DNA of 64,000 bases from Inmirania thermothiophila (GTDB lineage Bacteria > Pseudomonadota > Gammaproteobacteria > DSM-100275). Of this stretch, positions 54,901-63,225 are shown piece by piece; position 1 is the stretch's first letter; every line of letters begins with the position of its first letter. The notes under the pieces are model-generated. The model ran no database searches and was not told the DNA's origin. It saw only the letters and a list, made by a program, of their open reading frames with translations. The translations under genes were made by a program, and so were the position numbers. Location: contig NZ_RJVI01000002.1 in assembly GCF_003751635.1 (NCBI RefSeq), positions 855,986 to 919,985 of the forward strand, written 5' to 3'.

Positions 54901-56167
54901 GCTCCACCGCCACCGAGAGCCGGCGCATGACCTCGAGGTCGCGCCGCCGCGCGATGGTGCCGCCGAGCACGTCCCCGAGGGCGCGCACGAAGGCCTCGCC
55001 GATGGCGTCCTCGCCGCCCCCCTCACCGCCGACGAGCAGGAGCACCCCGAGGACGTCCTCCCCGTGGCGCAGCGGCACGGCCCAGCCGCCCCGGTCGGCG
55101 GCGTCCAGGAGAGGACACTCGGCTGCGCCCGCCGGCCAGCGGACGACACGGCGCTCCCGCACCACGCGCCCGCACAGGGGCGCGCTCACCGGCACCCGCG
55201 CACACTGCGACGCCGCCGGCTCCGGCAGGCCGCGGGCGGCCACCCGCACCAGGTGGTCGCCCTCGCGCAGCAGCACCGCCCCTCCCGCGCCCGCACCCAT
55301 CCAGGAGAGGGCCAGCAACCGCTCGAGGGCGTAGGCCAGGAAGCCCTCCAGCGGCCCCGGATCCTGGGCCCGCTCGAGCACGAGGCCGAGGACGCGCTGG
55401 AAGTCGAGATGAAGGCCCAGCATGCGCTCGCGCTCGAGCCGCTCCAGCTCCGCCGCGGCGCGGGCGGCGAAGATGCGAAGCAGCGGCTCGCGCTCCCGCG
55501 AGGGCGGCATCGGCGCATCGTGCAGCCCCACCAGGATCCCCAGGGGGCGGCCCGTGGAGTCCGCGAGGGGGATCCCCACGTAGCTCTCGACCCCCATCTC
55601 GGCGAGGAGCCGATCCTGCGGGAACCGGGCCTGGACCGCCTCCGGATAGCAGCAGGGCCCCTGGTTGACCACCTCCTCGCAGGGCGTACCGGCGAGCAGG
55701 TAGGTGAAGTCCTCGACAGGCCGGCCGCCGTCCACCACCGCCAGCGTGGTCACACTGGACGGGTCGACGAGGCGGCCGACGAAGGCCCACCGCACCCCGA
55801 GCACGGCGGCGAGCTGGCGCGCCAGGTTCACGAAGAACTCCCGCGGGTGCGCGCCCGGCACCGCCTCGGCCACCGAGGCCAGCGCCTCCCACACCCCCGC
55901 GTGCTCCGCCTCCACGAGGGCGCGGCGGATCCCTGCGCGGCTGACCGCGCCGACGAGCGCCCCGGACTCGTCCACCACCGGCAGCGCCTCGGCGTGCGCC
56001 CGCTCGAGCCGCAGCAGGGCCTCGCCCAGCGGCATCCGCGCCGGCACCGCCCCGAGCGGCACCGCCGACGACATGTCCGGGGGCACCGGCTCCAGGGCGT
56101 CGGCGGCGGTCAGCCTCGCCAGATGGTCCGCTCGGAGATCCACGTCTTCTCCATCGCCTGCCGGCAC
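51935..56167 (-). CDS. multi-sensor GGDEF-EAL cyclic-di-GMP protein (CBS/GAF/PAS)
   Basis: A protein of about 1410 residues, without membrane helices. Order (approximate): CBS-like half 20-90, GAF 92-250, GAF 255-410, PAS 415-540, PAS 545-670, GAF 672-840, PAS/PAC 845-970, GGDEF 975-1140, EAL 1150-1400. Both output sites look intact: [13 protein letters not shown] near residue 1052, FEALARW near 1182 and [27 protein letters not shown] split near 1304. So it may both make and break c-di-GMP, with control by ligand, light or redox through its sensors. The start GTG 56167 is uncertain; later in-frame GTGs are possible. Confidence 0.88.
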   Translation of the reverse strand: [1410 protein letters not shown]

Positions 56168-56248
56168 CCGAGACCGCCGCCCTGGCGCCCGGGAGCGAGG
56201 TTAGCATAGGATCCCCCGGGGCAGCGCACGTCGAGGGAGCGCGGGTCG

Positions 56249-57121
56249 GTGACACCCATCGAGGACCTTGTCGGCCGCATCGAGCGCCTCCTTGAGCGGC
56301 TCGAGCCCTGGATCCCGCCCCCGCCGGCGCCGCCCCCGGAGGAGGCGGTCGCGCTGCGCTGGCGGCGCAGGGGGCCCGCCGCCTGGCTCGAGCCCGTCCC
56401 CCATCCGCGCCTGACCCGGCTCGAGGACCTCCTCGGCATCGACCGCCAGAAGGCCGAGGTGGTGCGCAACACGGCGCAGTTCGTCGCCGGCCTGCCCGCC
56501 AACAACGTGCTCCTCACCGGGGCCCGCGGCACGGGCAAGAGCTCGCTGGTCAAGGCGCTGCTGCCCGCCTTCGCGGGAGAGGGGCTGCGGCTCGTGGAGC
56601 TGGATGCGCAGGACCTCGAGGACCTGCCGGAGGTGGTGGAGCGGCTCGCCGGCCGCCCCGGCCGCCACATCCTCTTCGTCGACGACCTCTCCTTCGGCGC
56701 CGACGACCCCAGCTACAAGCACCTCAAGGCCATGCTGGAGGGCTCGCTCGCGGCCCCGGCGGAAGGCCTCCTGGTCTACGCCACCTCCAACCGCCGCCAC
56801 CTCATGCCCGAGTACCAGGCCGAGAATCTCGAGGCGCGCATGGTGGGCGGGGAGCTCCACCCGGGCGAGGCGGTGGAGGAGAAGCTCTCGCTTTCCGACC
56901 GCTTCGGCCTCTGGCTCTCCTTCCACCCCTTCGACCAGGCCCAGTACCTGGCGGTGGTGCGCCACTGGCTGCGCCGGCTCGGGGTCGAGGCGTGGGACGA
57001 GGCCACCGAGCGCGAGGCGCTGCGCTGGGCGCAGACGCGCGGCAGCCGCAGCGGCCGCACGGCCTGGCAGTTCGCCCGCGACTGGGCGGGGCGGACGGGC
57101 CTCGCCGCCGCCTCCCCCTGA
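56249..57121 (+). CDS. DUF815 family AAA-type ATPase
   Basis: A 290-residue P-loop ATPase of the DUF815 family. The N-terminal 50 residues are Pro-rich; then the AAA core: LLTGARGTGKSSLVKALL (Walker A), HILFVDDLSFG (Walker B), YATSNRRHLMPEY (sensor 1) and SDRFGLWLSFHPFDQAQYL (arginine-finger region). Function unknown, although the family is conserved in Proteobacteria. Start GTG 56249. It is divergent from the c-di-GMP gene and convergent with msrQ. Confidence 0.87.
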   Translation: MTPIEDLVGRIERLLERLEPWIPPPPAPPPEEAVALRWRRRGPAAWLEPVPHPRLTRLEDLLGIDRQKAEVVRNTAQFVAGLPANNVLLTGARGTGKSSLVKALLPAFAGEGLRLVELDAQDLEDLPEVVERLAGRPGRHILFVDDLSFGADDPSYKHLKAMLEGSLAAPAEGLLVYATSNRRHLMPEYQAENLEARMVGGELHPGEAVEEKLSLSDRFGLWLSFHPFDQAQYLAVVRHWLRRLGVEAWDEATEREALRWAQTRGSRSGRTAWQFARDWAGRTGLAAASP

Positions 57122-57129
57122 CCGCGGCG

Positions 57130-57741
57130 TCAGCGCCCGGACGGGGCGCCCAAGGCCGGGCGCAGCGCCGCCGCGAGCGGCAGCCGCGCAAGGAGCAGCA
57201 CCGCCAGCACCGCGCCGTAGGCAAGCGGCGGGGTCAGGTCCGCCTTCACCAGCCACAGGTAGTGCAGCACCCCGAGGCCGGCGGCGAGATAGACGGCGCG
57301 GTGCAGGCGCTTCCAGCGCCGCCCCCCGAGGCGGCGCAGCGCGGCGTCGGTGGAGGTGGCGGCCAGCGGCACCAGGAGCAGGAAGCCCACCGCCCCCACC
57401 GTCACCCACGGGCGCTCCAGGACGTCGGCGACGATCTCCGCCCACTCGAGCCACTGGTCCAGGACCAGGTAGTTGGCCACGTGCAGGCAGGCGTAGAAGA
57501 AGGCGAAGAGCCCCAGCATGCGGCGCTGGCGCGCGATCCAGCGCCAGCCCGCGAGGCGGCGCAGGGGCGTGACCGCGAGCGTGGCGAGGAGCAGGCGCAG
57601 GGTCCAGTCGCCGGTACGGCGGCTGAGCGCCTCGACGGGATTGGCGCCGAGGCCGCCGCTGGCGGCGTCCCAGAGGAGGCCGCCGAGGGGCAGCAGGCAG
57701 AGGAGGAAGAGCGCCGCCTTGCCCGGATCCGGCGAGCGCAT
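57130..57741 (-). CDS. msrQ: MsrQ, heme-binding membrane subunit of methionine sulfoxide reductase
   Basis: A 203-residue inner-membrane protein of the ferric reductase-like family with six helices. Heme-ligand histidines are expected in FAFFYACLHVANYLVLDQW and in WKRLHRAVYLAAGLGVLHYLWLVKAD; both are seen. It passes electrons from the quinone pool or flavin reductase to MsrP, which repairs oxidised methionines in periplasmic proteins. Its ATG shares one base with the msrP stop (TGATG). Confidence 0.93.
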   Translation of the reverse strand: MRSPDPGKAALFLLCLLPLGGLLWDAASGGLGANPVEALSRRTGDWTLRLLLATLAVTPLRRLAGWRWIARQRRMLGLFAFFYACLHVANYLVLDQWLEWAEIVADVLERPWVTVGAVGFLLLVPLAATSTDAALRRLGGRRWKRLHRAVYLAAGLGVLHYLWLVKADLTPPLAYGAVLAVLLLARLPLAAALRPALGAPSGR

Positions 57742-58688
57742 CAGTAGAAGCGCCTCAGGTCCATGCCGGCGTAGAGGTGCGCCACCTCCTCGGCATAGCC
57801 GTTGAAGGGCAGCGTCGGGCGCTTGCGCAGCTCGCCGATGCGCCGCTCGCGCCGCTGGCTCCAGCGCGGATGCGGCACGTCCGGGTTGACGTTGGCGTAG
57901 AAGCCGTACTCGTCCGGGGCCGCCATGTGCCACGTGGTCGGCGGCTGCTCGGGAACGAGCCGGATGCGGACGATGGACTTGATGCTCTTGAAGCCGTACT
58001 TCCAGGGCACCACCAGGCGCAGCGGGGCCCCGTTCTGGTTCGGCAGCACCTCGCCGTAGAGCCCCACCGCGATCAGGGCGAGGGGGTGGACCGCCTCGTC
58101 GATGCGCAGCCCCTCGCGGTAGGGCCAGTCGAGGATGCGCCGGCGCTGTCCCGGCATCTGCTCCGGGTCGTGGAGGGTCTCGAAGGCCACGTAGCGCGCC
58201 TCCGAGGTGGGCTGCACCGCCTTGAGCAGCGCCGCCAGCGGGAAGCCCACCCACGGGATCACCATCGACCAGGCCTCGACGCAGCGCAGGCGGTAGACCC
58301 GCTCCTCCAGCGGGAAGCGGCGCAGGAGCTCGTCGATGTCGAAGGTGCGCGGCCGCTCGCACGCCCCCTCCACCACCACGGTCCAGGGGCGGGTACGCAG
58401 GCTGCCGGCGAGACGAGCGGGATCGCGCTTGTTGACGCCGAACTCGTAGAAGTTGTTGTAGCCGGTGACCGAGGCGTAGGAGGTGGGGGCCTCGTCGGTG
58501 GAGAAGCGCCCGCGCACCGCCACCTCCAGCCGCTCCCGCCCGTGCGGGCCGGGGACGGCGAAGGCCGCCGGCACCGCCGCGGCCCCCAGCACCCCGGCCG
58601 CATAGCGCAGGAACGCGCGCCGGCGGCGGAAGAGGGCCGGGTCCGTGATCTCCGAGGCCGGAATGGGATCGGGGCGGCGGATGAGCAT
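57741..58688 (-). CDS. msrP: MsrP, periplasmic methionine sulfoxide reductase (molybdopterin)
   Basis: A 315-residue molybdoenzyme of the sulfite oxidase fold. It has a Tat signal ([24 protein letters not shown]), the [17 protein letters not shown] block, the molybdenum-ligand cysteine in [20 protein letters not shown], and [20 protein letters not shown]. It reduces protein methionine sulfoxide in the periplasm with electrons from MsrQ. ATG 58688 has GGAGG 7 bp upstream. A palindrome lies about 60 bp before the start. Confidence 0.95.
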   Translation of the reverse strand: MLIRRPDPIPASEITDPALFRRRRAFLRYAAGVLGAAAVPAAFAVPGPHGRERLEVAVRGRFSTDEAPTSYASVTGYNNFYEFGVNKRDPARLAGSLRTRPWTVVVEGACERPRTFDIDELLRRFPLEERVYRLRCVEAWSMVIPWVGFPLAALLKAVQPTSEARYVAFETLHDPEQMPGQRRRILDWPYREGLRIDEAVHPLALIAVGLYGEVLPNQNGAPLRLVVPWKYGFKSIKSIVRIRLVPEQPPTTWHMAAPDEYGFYANVNPDVPHPRWSQRRERRIGELRKRPTLPFNGYAEEVAHLYAGMDLRRFY

Positions 58689-58749
58689 CGCGGGTCCTCC
58701 CGGCGCGGGCACCGCCCCCCCGCGGGAGGACGGCCGCCCGGTACGTTCA

Positions 58750-58767
58750 TGACATCGGTCAATGTCA
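58750..58767. promoter_or_regulatory. palindromic operator candidate upstream of msrPQ
   Basis: TGACAT-N6-ATGTCA, a perfect 6-bp-arm palindrome, overlaps a TTGACA hexamer on the minus strand (58768-58763). It lies in the 249-bp divergent region between msrP and the glycosyltransferase gene, 62 bp before msrP. A regulator would cover the -35 position. Confidence 0.5.
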
Positions 58768-58874
58768 AAGGATAGACGCCGCCCCCGCGGCAGGGTTCCT
58801 GCCCGCCCTTGAACCGCGCCGCGGCGTCCCCATCATCCAGGCGCCCGGTGCCCGGGCAAGGCTTCCGGATCCCG

Positions 58875-58906
58875 CCGTCGCGGCGCCTTCCGGCGCGCCG
58901 CGACGG
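58875..58906 (+). promoter_or_regulatory. stable leader hairpin before glycosyltransferase gene
   Basis: CCGTCGCGGCG, a 10-nt loop and CGCCGCGACGG form a perfect 11-bp stem ending 31 bp before ATG 58938 and 14 bp before its AGGAGG ribosome site. No T-tract follows, so it is not a standard terminator. Confidence 0.5.
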
Positions 58907-58937
58907 CCCCTGGTGACGAGCGAGGAGGTTGGCGGAC

Positions 58938-59987
58938 ATGCGGATCGCACAGGTTGCGCCCCTGCACGAGAGCGTGCCGCCCAAGCTCTACGGCGGCACC
59001 GAGCGCGTCGTTTCCTGGCTCACCGAGGAGCTGGTCCGCCGCGGCCACGAGGTGGTCCTCTACGCCAGCGGCGACTCCGAAACCGGCGCCGAGCTGCGCC
59101 CCGCCGGCGAGCGGGCCCTGCGCCTCGATCCCCGCGCCATCGATCCCCTCGCCGCGCACACGGCGATGCTGGGACGGGTGGTGCGCGAGGCGGGCGAGTT
59201 CGACGTCATCCACTTCCATACCGACTTCCTGCACTTCCCGCTGGCGCGCCTGCTGGGCAGGCCGCACCTGACCACCCTCCACGGACGGCTGGATCTGCCG
59301 GAGGTGGCGGCGGTGTTCGCGGAGTTCACCGACATCCCCGTGGTCTCCATCTCCGACAGCCAGCGCCACCCGGTCCGGCGCGCCAACTGGCTCGCCACCG
59401 TCCACCACGGCCTGCCGCGCAGCCTCCTGCCCTTCCGGCCGCATCCGGAGGGCTATCTCGCCTTCCTCGGCCGCTTCACCCCCGAGAAGCGCGCCGAGTG
59501 GGCGATCGAGATCGCCCGCCGGGCGGGGATGGAGATCCGCCTCGCGGCCAAGATCGACCCCCTGCACCAGGCCTACTTCGACGAGCGTATCCGGCCGCTG
59601 CTGCGCCTGCCGGGGGTGGAGTACGTGGGCGAGGTGGACGAGCGCGGCAAGGCCGAACTCCTCGGCGGCGCCGCCGCGCTGCTCTTCCCCATCGACTGGC
59701 CGGAGCCCTTCGGCCTGGTGATGATCGAGGCCATGGCCTGCGGCACCCCCGTGATCGCCCTGCGCCGCGGCTCGGTCCCGGAGGTGATGGAGGACGGCGT
59801 CACCGGCTTCGTGGTGGACTCGCTGGAAGAGGCCACCGCCGCCTGCGCCCGCCTCGACGAGATCGACCGCGTCGCCTGCCGCAGGGTGTTCGAGCGGCGC
59901 TTCTCGGTGGAGCGCATGGCCGACGACTACGAGCGCCTCTACCGGCGCCTGGCCGGCCTCGACACCGCCGGGCGGCTCGCCGTGTGA
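58938..59987 (+). CDS. GT4-family glycosyltransferase
   Basis: A 349-residue GT-B-fold enzyme. The donor-binding C-terminal half has LAFLGRFTPEKRAEWAIEIARRAG, GVEYVGEVDERGKAELLGGAAALLFPIDWPEPFGLVMIEAMACGTPVIAL with the E-x7-E motif; the start VAPLHESVPPKLYGGTERVVSWLTEEL contains the acceptor-side glycine loop. ATG 58938 is preceded by GAGGAGG. It is followed by a debranching-type enzyme gene; this pair is common in bacteria that make trehalose or glycogen-like sugars, but the acceptor is unknown. Confidence 0.9.
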   Translation: MRIAQVAPLHESVPPKLYGGTERVVSWLTEELVRRGHEVVLYASGDSETGAELRPAGERALRLDPRAIDPLAAHTAMLGRVVREAGEFDVIHFHTDFLHFPLARLLGRPHLTTLHGRLDLPEVAAVFAEFTDIPVVSISDSQRHPVRRANWLATVHHGLPRSLLPFRPHPEGYLAFLGRFTPEKRAEWAIEIARRAGMEIRLAAKIDPLHQAYFDERIRPLLRLPGVEYVGEVDERGKAELLGGAAALLFPIDWPEPFGLVMIEAMACGTPVIALRRGSVPEVMEDGVTGFVVDSLEEATAACARLDEIDRVACRRVFERRFSVERMADDYERLYRRLAGLDTAGRLAV

Positions 59988-60065
59988 GAGAGGGGGGCAC
60001 CGCCCCCCTCGCCGCGTCCGTCCCCGCCGCGCACAATAACGGGTGCGCCCCCCAGGAGATCCAGG

Positions 60066-62234
60066 GTGGACGATCTGGTCTGGCTCGACAACGACGTCTA
60101 CGTGCGCGCCACCTCCTCGCGGGTGGACGATCGCACGCGCACGCTCAAGCACGGCCCGAGCTTCGGCGTCTTCGACCGCTACGGCGACATCCAGCCCGTG
60201 GGCACCGGCGAGCAGGGGCTCTACCACCGCGACACGCGCCACCTCTCGCGCCTGGAGCTGCTCATCGGCGACGGCGTCCGCCCCTTCCTGCTCAACTCCA
60301 CGGTGACCGAGGACAACGAGCGCCTGGTGGTGGACCTCGCCAACCCCGATCTGGTCGAGGACGGGCGGCTCGTCCTGCACAAGGGCTCGGTCCACATCTT
60401 CCGCAGCAAGCTCCTGTGGGAGGGGAGCTGCCACGAGCTGATGCGGCTGCGAAGCTACGCCCCCCACCCCGTGCGGCTGCGCCTGACCGTGCTCGTGGAG
60501 GCCGACTTCGCCGACATCTTCGAGGTCCGCGGCCGCGACCGTCCGCGCCGGGGCGAGCAGCGCCCGCCGCAGCGCCTCGCCGACGGGTTGCTGCTCGCCT
60601 ACCGCGGCCTCGACGGCGTCGAGCGCCGCACCCGCATCCGCGCCCACCCGGCGCCGACCCGCGTCGAGGACGACCGCCTGGTCTTCGAGCTGGCGCTCGC
60701 GCCGGGGACGGTGCGCGAGATCGAGCTCGCGGTGGGGTTCGACCAGCCCGAGGAGCGGCCGGCGCCGGACTTCGCCTGGGCGGCGGCGGCCGCGGCCAAG
60801 GCCCGCGAGGCCCTGCGCCGGCGTGAGGTGGCGGTCTTCACCAGCAACGAGCAGTTCAACGCCTGGCTGCACCGCTCGGCCGCCGACCTGCGCATGCTCG
60901 TGACCGAGACCCCGCACGGGCCCTACCCCGACGCCGGCGTGCCCTGGTTCGCCACCGTCTTCGGCCGCGACGGGCTCGTCACCGCGTTGCTGACCCTGTG
61001 GGCCAACCCGGAGCTGGCGCGCGGCGTCCTGCGCTACCTCGCCCACCACCAGGCGCAGCGCGAGGACCCGGCCTGCGAGGCCGAGCCCGGCAAGATCCTG
61101 CACGAGGTGCGCCACGGCGAGATGGCGCGCCTCGGCGAGGTCCCCTTCGCCCGCTACTACGGCACCATCGACGCCACACCCCTGTTCGTGGTCCTGGCCG
61201 GGGCCTATCACCGCCGCACCGGCGACCTCGGCCTGGTGCGCGAACTCTGGCCCCACGTCGAGGCCGCGGTGGCCTGGATCGACCGCTACGGCGACCGCGA
61301 CGGCGACGGCTTCGTGGAGTACGCCCGCCACAACCCCTCGGGGCTGCTCCACCAGGGCTGGAAGGACTCCAACGACGCCGTCTTCCACGCCGACGGCCGC
61401 GACGCCCCCGCCCCCATCGCCCTCTGCGAGGTCCAGGGCTACGTCTACGCCGCGCGCCGGGAGGCGGCGCGGCTCGCCCGCCTGCTCGGGCGCAGCGCCT
61501 GGGCGACGCGGCAGGAGCAGCTCGCCGACGCGCTCGCCCGCCGCTTCCACGACGCCTTCTGGGACGAGGCCCTCGGCTGCTACGCCCTCGCCCTCGACGG
61601 CGACAAGCGCCGCTGCCGCGTGCGCACCTCCAACGCCGGCCAGGTCCTCTTCACCGGCATCGCCGACACCCGCGCCGCCGCCCGCACCGTGGAGACCCTG
61701 CTCGGCGACGACCTCTTCTCGGGCTGGGGCGTGCGCACGGTGGGACGCCGCGAGGCCCGCTACAACCCCATGTCCTACCACAACGGCTCCATCTGGCCGC
61801 ACGACAACGCCCTCATCGGCATCGGCATGGCCCGCTACGGGCACCGCGGCGGGACGCTGGCGATCCTGCGGGGGCTGTTCGAGGCGAGCCTCTACGCCGA
61901 CCTCCACCGGCTGCCCGAGCTCTTCTGCGGCTTCGCCCGCCGCCCCGGGCAGGGGCCGACCCAGTACCCGGTGGCCTGCTCGCCGCAGGCCTGGGCCGCG
62001 GCCTCCGTCTTCGGCCTCCTCGGCGCCTGCCTCGGGCTGCGCTTCGAGCCCGAGCGGCCGCGCCTGTGCCTGGTGCGCCCGGCGCTGCCCGACTACCTGG
62101 AGTGGCTCGAGATCCGCAACCTGCGCCTGGGCGAGGGCCACGTGGACCTGCTGCTGCGCCGCCACGGCGACAACGTCACCGCCGAGGTCATCGGCAAGGA
62201 GGGCGACGCCGAGGTGGCGGTGATCGTGGGCTGA
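60066..62234 (+). CDS. amylo-alpha-1,6-glucosidase (glycogen debranching enzyme-like)
   Basis: A 722-residue protein with an N-terminal beta-domain of the GDE_N_bis type (about 10-200; FGVFDRYGDIQPVG, GLYHRDTRHLSRLEL, FLLNSTVTEDNERL) and an (alpha/alpha)6 barrel (about 270-700). Barrel motifs: GVPWFATVFGRDGLVTALL, HQGWKDSNDAVF, ALCEVQGYVYAA, YHNGSIWPHDNALI and ACSPQAWAAASVF. It probably hydrolyses alpha-1,6 or related glucosidic bonds. Start GTG 60066. Lies 78 bp after the glycosyltransferase gene, probably cotranscribed. Confidence 0.9.
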   Translation: MDDLVWLDNDVYVRATSSRVDDRTRTLKHGPSFGVFDRYGDIQPVGTGEQGLYHRDTRHLSRLELLIGDGVRPFLLNSTVTEDNERLVVDLANPDLVEDGRLVLHKGSVHIFRSKLLWEGSCHELMRLRSYAPHPVRLRLTVLVEADFADIFEVRGRDRPRRGEQRPPQRLADGLLLAYRGLDGVERRTRIRAHPAPTRVEDDRLVFELALAPGTVREIELAVGFDQPEERPAPDFAWAAAAAAKAREALRRREVAVFTSNEQFNAWLHRSAADLRMLVTETPHGPYPDAGVPWFATVFGRDGLVTALLTLWANPELARGVLRYLAHHQAQREDPACEAEPGKILHEVRHGEMARLGEVPFARYYGTIDATPLFVVLAGAYHRRTGDLGLVRELWPHVEAAVAWIDRYGDRDGDGFVEYARHNPSGLLHQGWKDSNDAVFHADGRDAPAPIALCEVQGYVYAARREAARLARLLGRSAWATRQEQLADALARRFHDAFWDEALGCYALALDGDKRRCRVRTSNAGQVLFTGIADTRAAARTVETLLGDDLFSGWGVRTVGRREARYNPMSYHNGSIWPHDNALIGIGMARYGHRGGTLAILRGLFEASLYADLHRLPELFCGFARRPGQGPTQYPVACSPQAWAAASVFGLLGACLGLRFEPERPRLCLVRPALPDYLEWLEIRNLRLGEGHVDLLLRRHGDNVTAEVIGKEGDAEVAVIVG

Positions 62235-62255
62235 CTCCGTCTCGGGGCGCGGGCC

Positions 62256-63068
62256 TCAGCCGCCGCCCGCGGCGACCACCGGGTTGCTCAGCGCCCCGAT
62301 CCCCTCCACCTCCACCGTGATCTCGTCGCCGGGGGCGAGGAAGATGGGAGGCGTGCGGGTGAAGCCGACCCCGGCCGGGGTGCCGGTGAGGATCACGGTG
62401 CCGGGCAGCAGCGTGGTGTCGCGGCTGAGGAAGGCGACGAGCTCGCGCACACCGAAGATCATGTCCGCGGTGCTGCCGTCCTGGAGCGTCTCGCCGTTTC
62501 GCACCGTGCGCAGGCGCAGCCGCTGCGGGTCGCCGAGCTCGTCCGCCGTCACCAGCACCGGGCCCAGCGGGCAGAAGGTGTCGAAGCTCTTGCCCCGCAC
62601 CCACTGGCCGGCTCCGCCGTGCTTCTGCCAGCGCCGCGCCGAGACGTCGTTGGCCACGGTGTAGCCGAGGACGTGCTCGAGCGCGCGCTCGGCGGGGACG
62701 TCGCGCGCCGCGCGCCCGATCACCACCGCAAGCTCCACCTCGTAGTCCACCTCGGGGCCGTGCTCGCAGGCGGCCGGGAGGAGGATGGCATCGCCCGGAC
62801 CGATCACGGTGGTGGTGGGCTTCATGAAGAGGACGGGGTTCTCCGGCGCCGGCATCCCGGTCTCGGCGGCATGGTCGCGATAGTTGAGGCCGATGCCAAA
62901 GATGTTGACGGGGGCGAGGGGCGCCAGGACCCGCGCCACCTCCGCCTCCTCGCCGGTGGGCTCGAGCGCCCAGGGCGCCTCGCCGGCGAGCACCCGGGCC
63001 CGGCCCTCGCCCGCCGGCTCGCCGTAACGGATCCGCCCCTGAGGGTCGCGGAAACGGATGATCCTCAT
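62256..63068 (-). CDS. fumarylacetoacetate hydrolase family protein
   Basis: A 270-residue FAH-fold enzyme. It has IFGIGLNYRDHAAETG (catalytic His), ENPVLFMKPTTTVIG, the metal ligands in GPEVDYEVELAVVIG, GYTVANDVSARRWQ, KSFDTFCPLGPVLVT and LTGTPAGVGF. Family members hydrolyse or decarboxylate acylpyruvates and related beta-diketo acids; the substrate here is not known. ATG 63068 has GGAGG 8 bp upstream, which is inside a hairpin. It is convergent with the debranching enzyme gene. Confidence 0.9.
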   Translation of the reverse strand: MRIIRFRDPQGRIRYGEPAGEGRARVLAGEAPWALEPTGEEAEVARVLAPLAPVNIFGIGLNYRDHAAETGMPAPENPVLFMKPTTTVIGPGDAILLPAACEHGPEVDYEVELAVVIGRAARDVPAERALEHVLGYTVANDVSARRWQKHGGAGQWVRGKSFDTFCPLGPVLVTADELGDPQRLRLRTVRNGETLQDGSTADMIFGVRELVAFLSRDTTLLPGTVILTGTPAGVGFTRTPPIFLAPGDEITVEVEGIGALSNPVVAAGGG

Positions 63069-63075
63069 AAGCGGT

Positions 63076-63099
63076 GCCTCCACGATTCACGTCGGAGGC
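63076..63099 (-). promoter_or_regulatory. hairpin covering the ribosome site of the FAH-family gene
   Basis: On the minus strand GCCTCC plus ACG pair with CGT plus GGAGGC across a 5-nt loop, with one bulged base. The 3' arm contains the GGAGG ribosome site for ATG 63068, so the folded form should limit translation. Confidence 0.5.
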
Positions 63100-63142
63100 C
63101 CATTGTGCACCGTCCCGCATGGCGGGGCGAGTTGCGCAGGAC

Positions 63143-63167
63143 AAAAAAAGGCGCCCGCGAGGGCGCC
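63143..63167 (-). terminator. rho-independent terminator for the minus-strand hydrolase
   Basis: Read on the minus strand: GGCGCCC, loop TCGC, GGGCGCC, then seven T residues. It lies 59 bp after the stop of the alpha/beta hydrolase and separates it from the FAH-family gene. Confidence 0.9.
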
Positions 63168-63225
63168 CAGGGCCAGGAGGAGACGCATCGTCGGCGGCGC
63201 CCTGCCGCCGTCCTGGAGCCTTTTT

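Noticed and set aside
51869-56209. 1446-codon open frame on the plus strand
   Set aside because: Antisense shadow of the GGDEF-EAL gene, whose minus-strand frame has clear domains.
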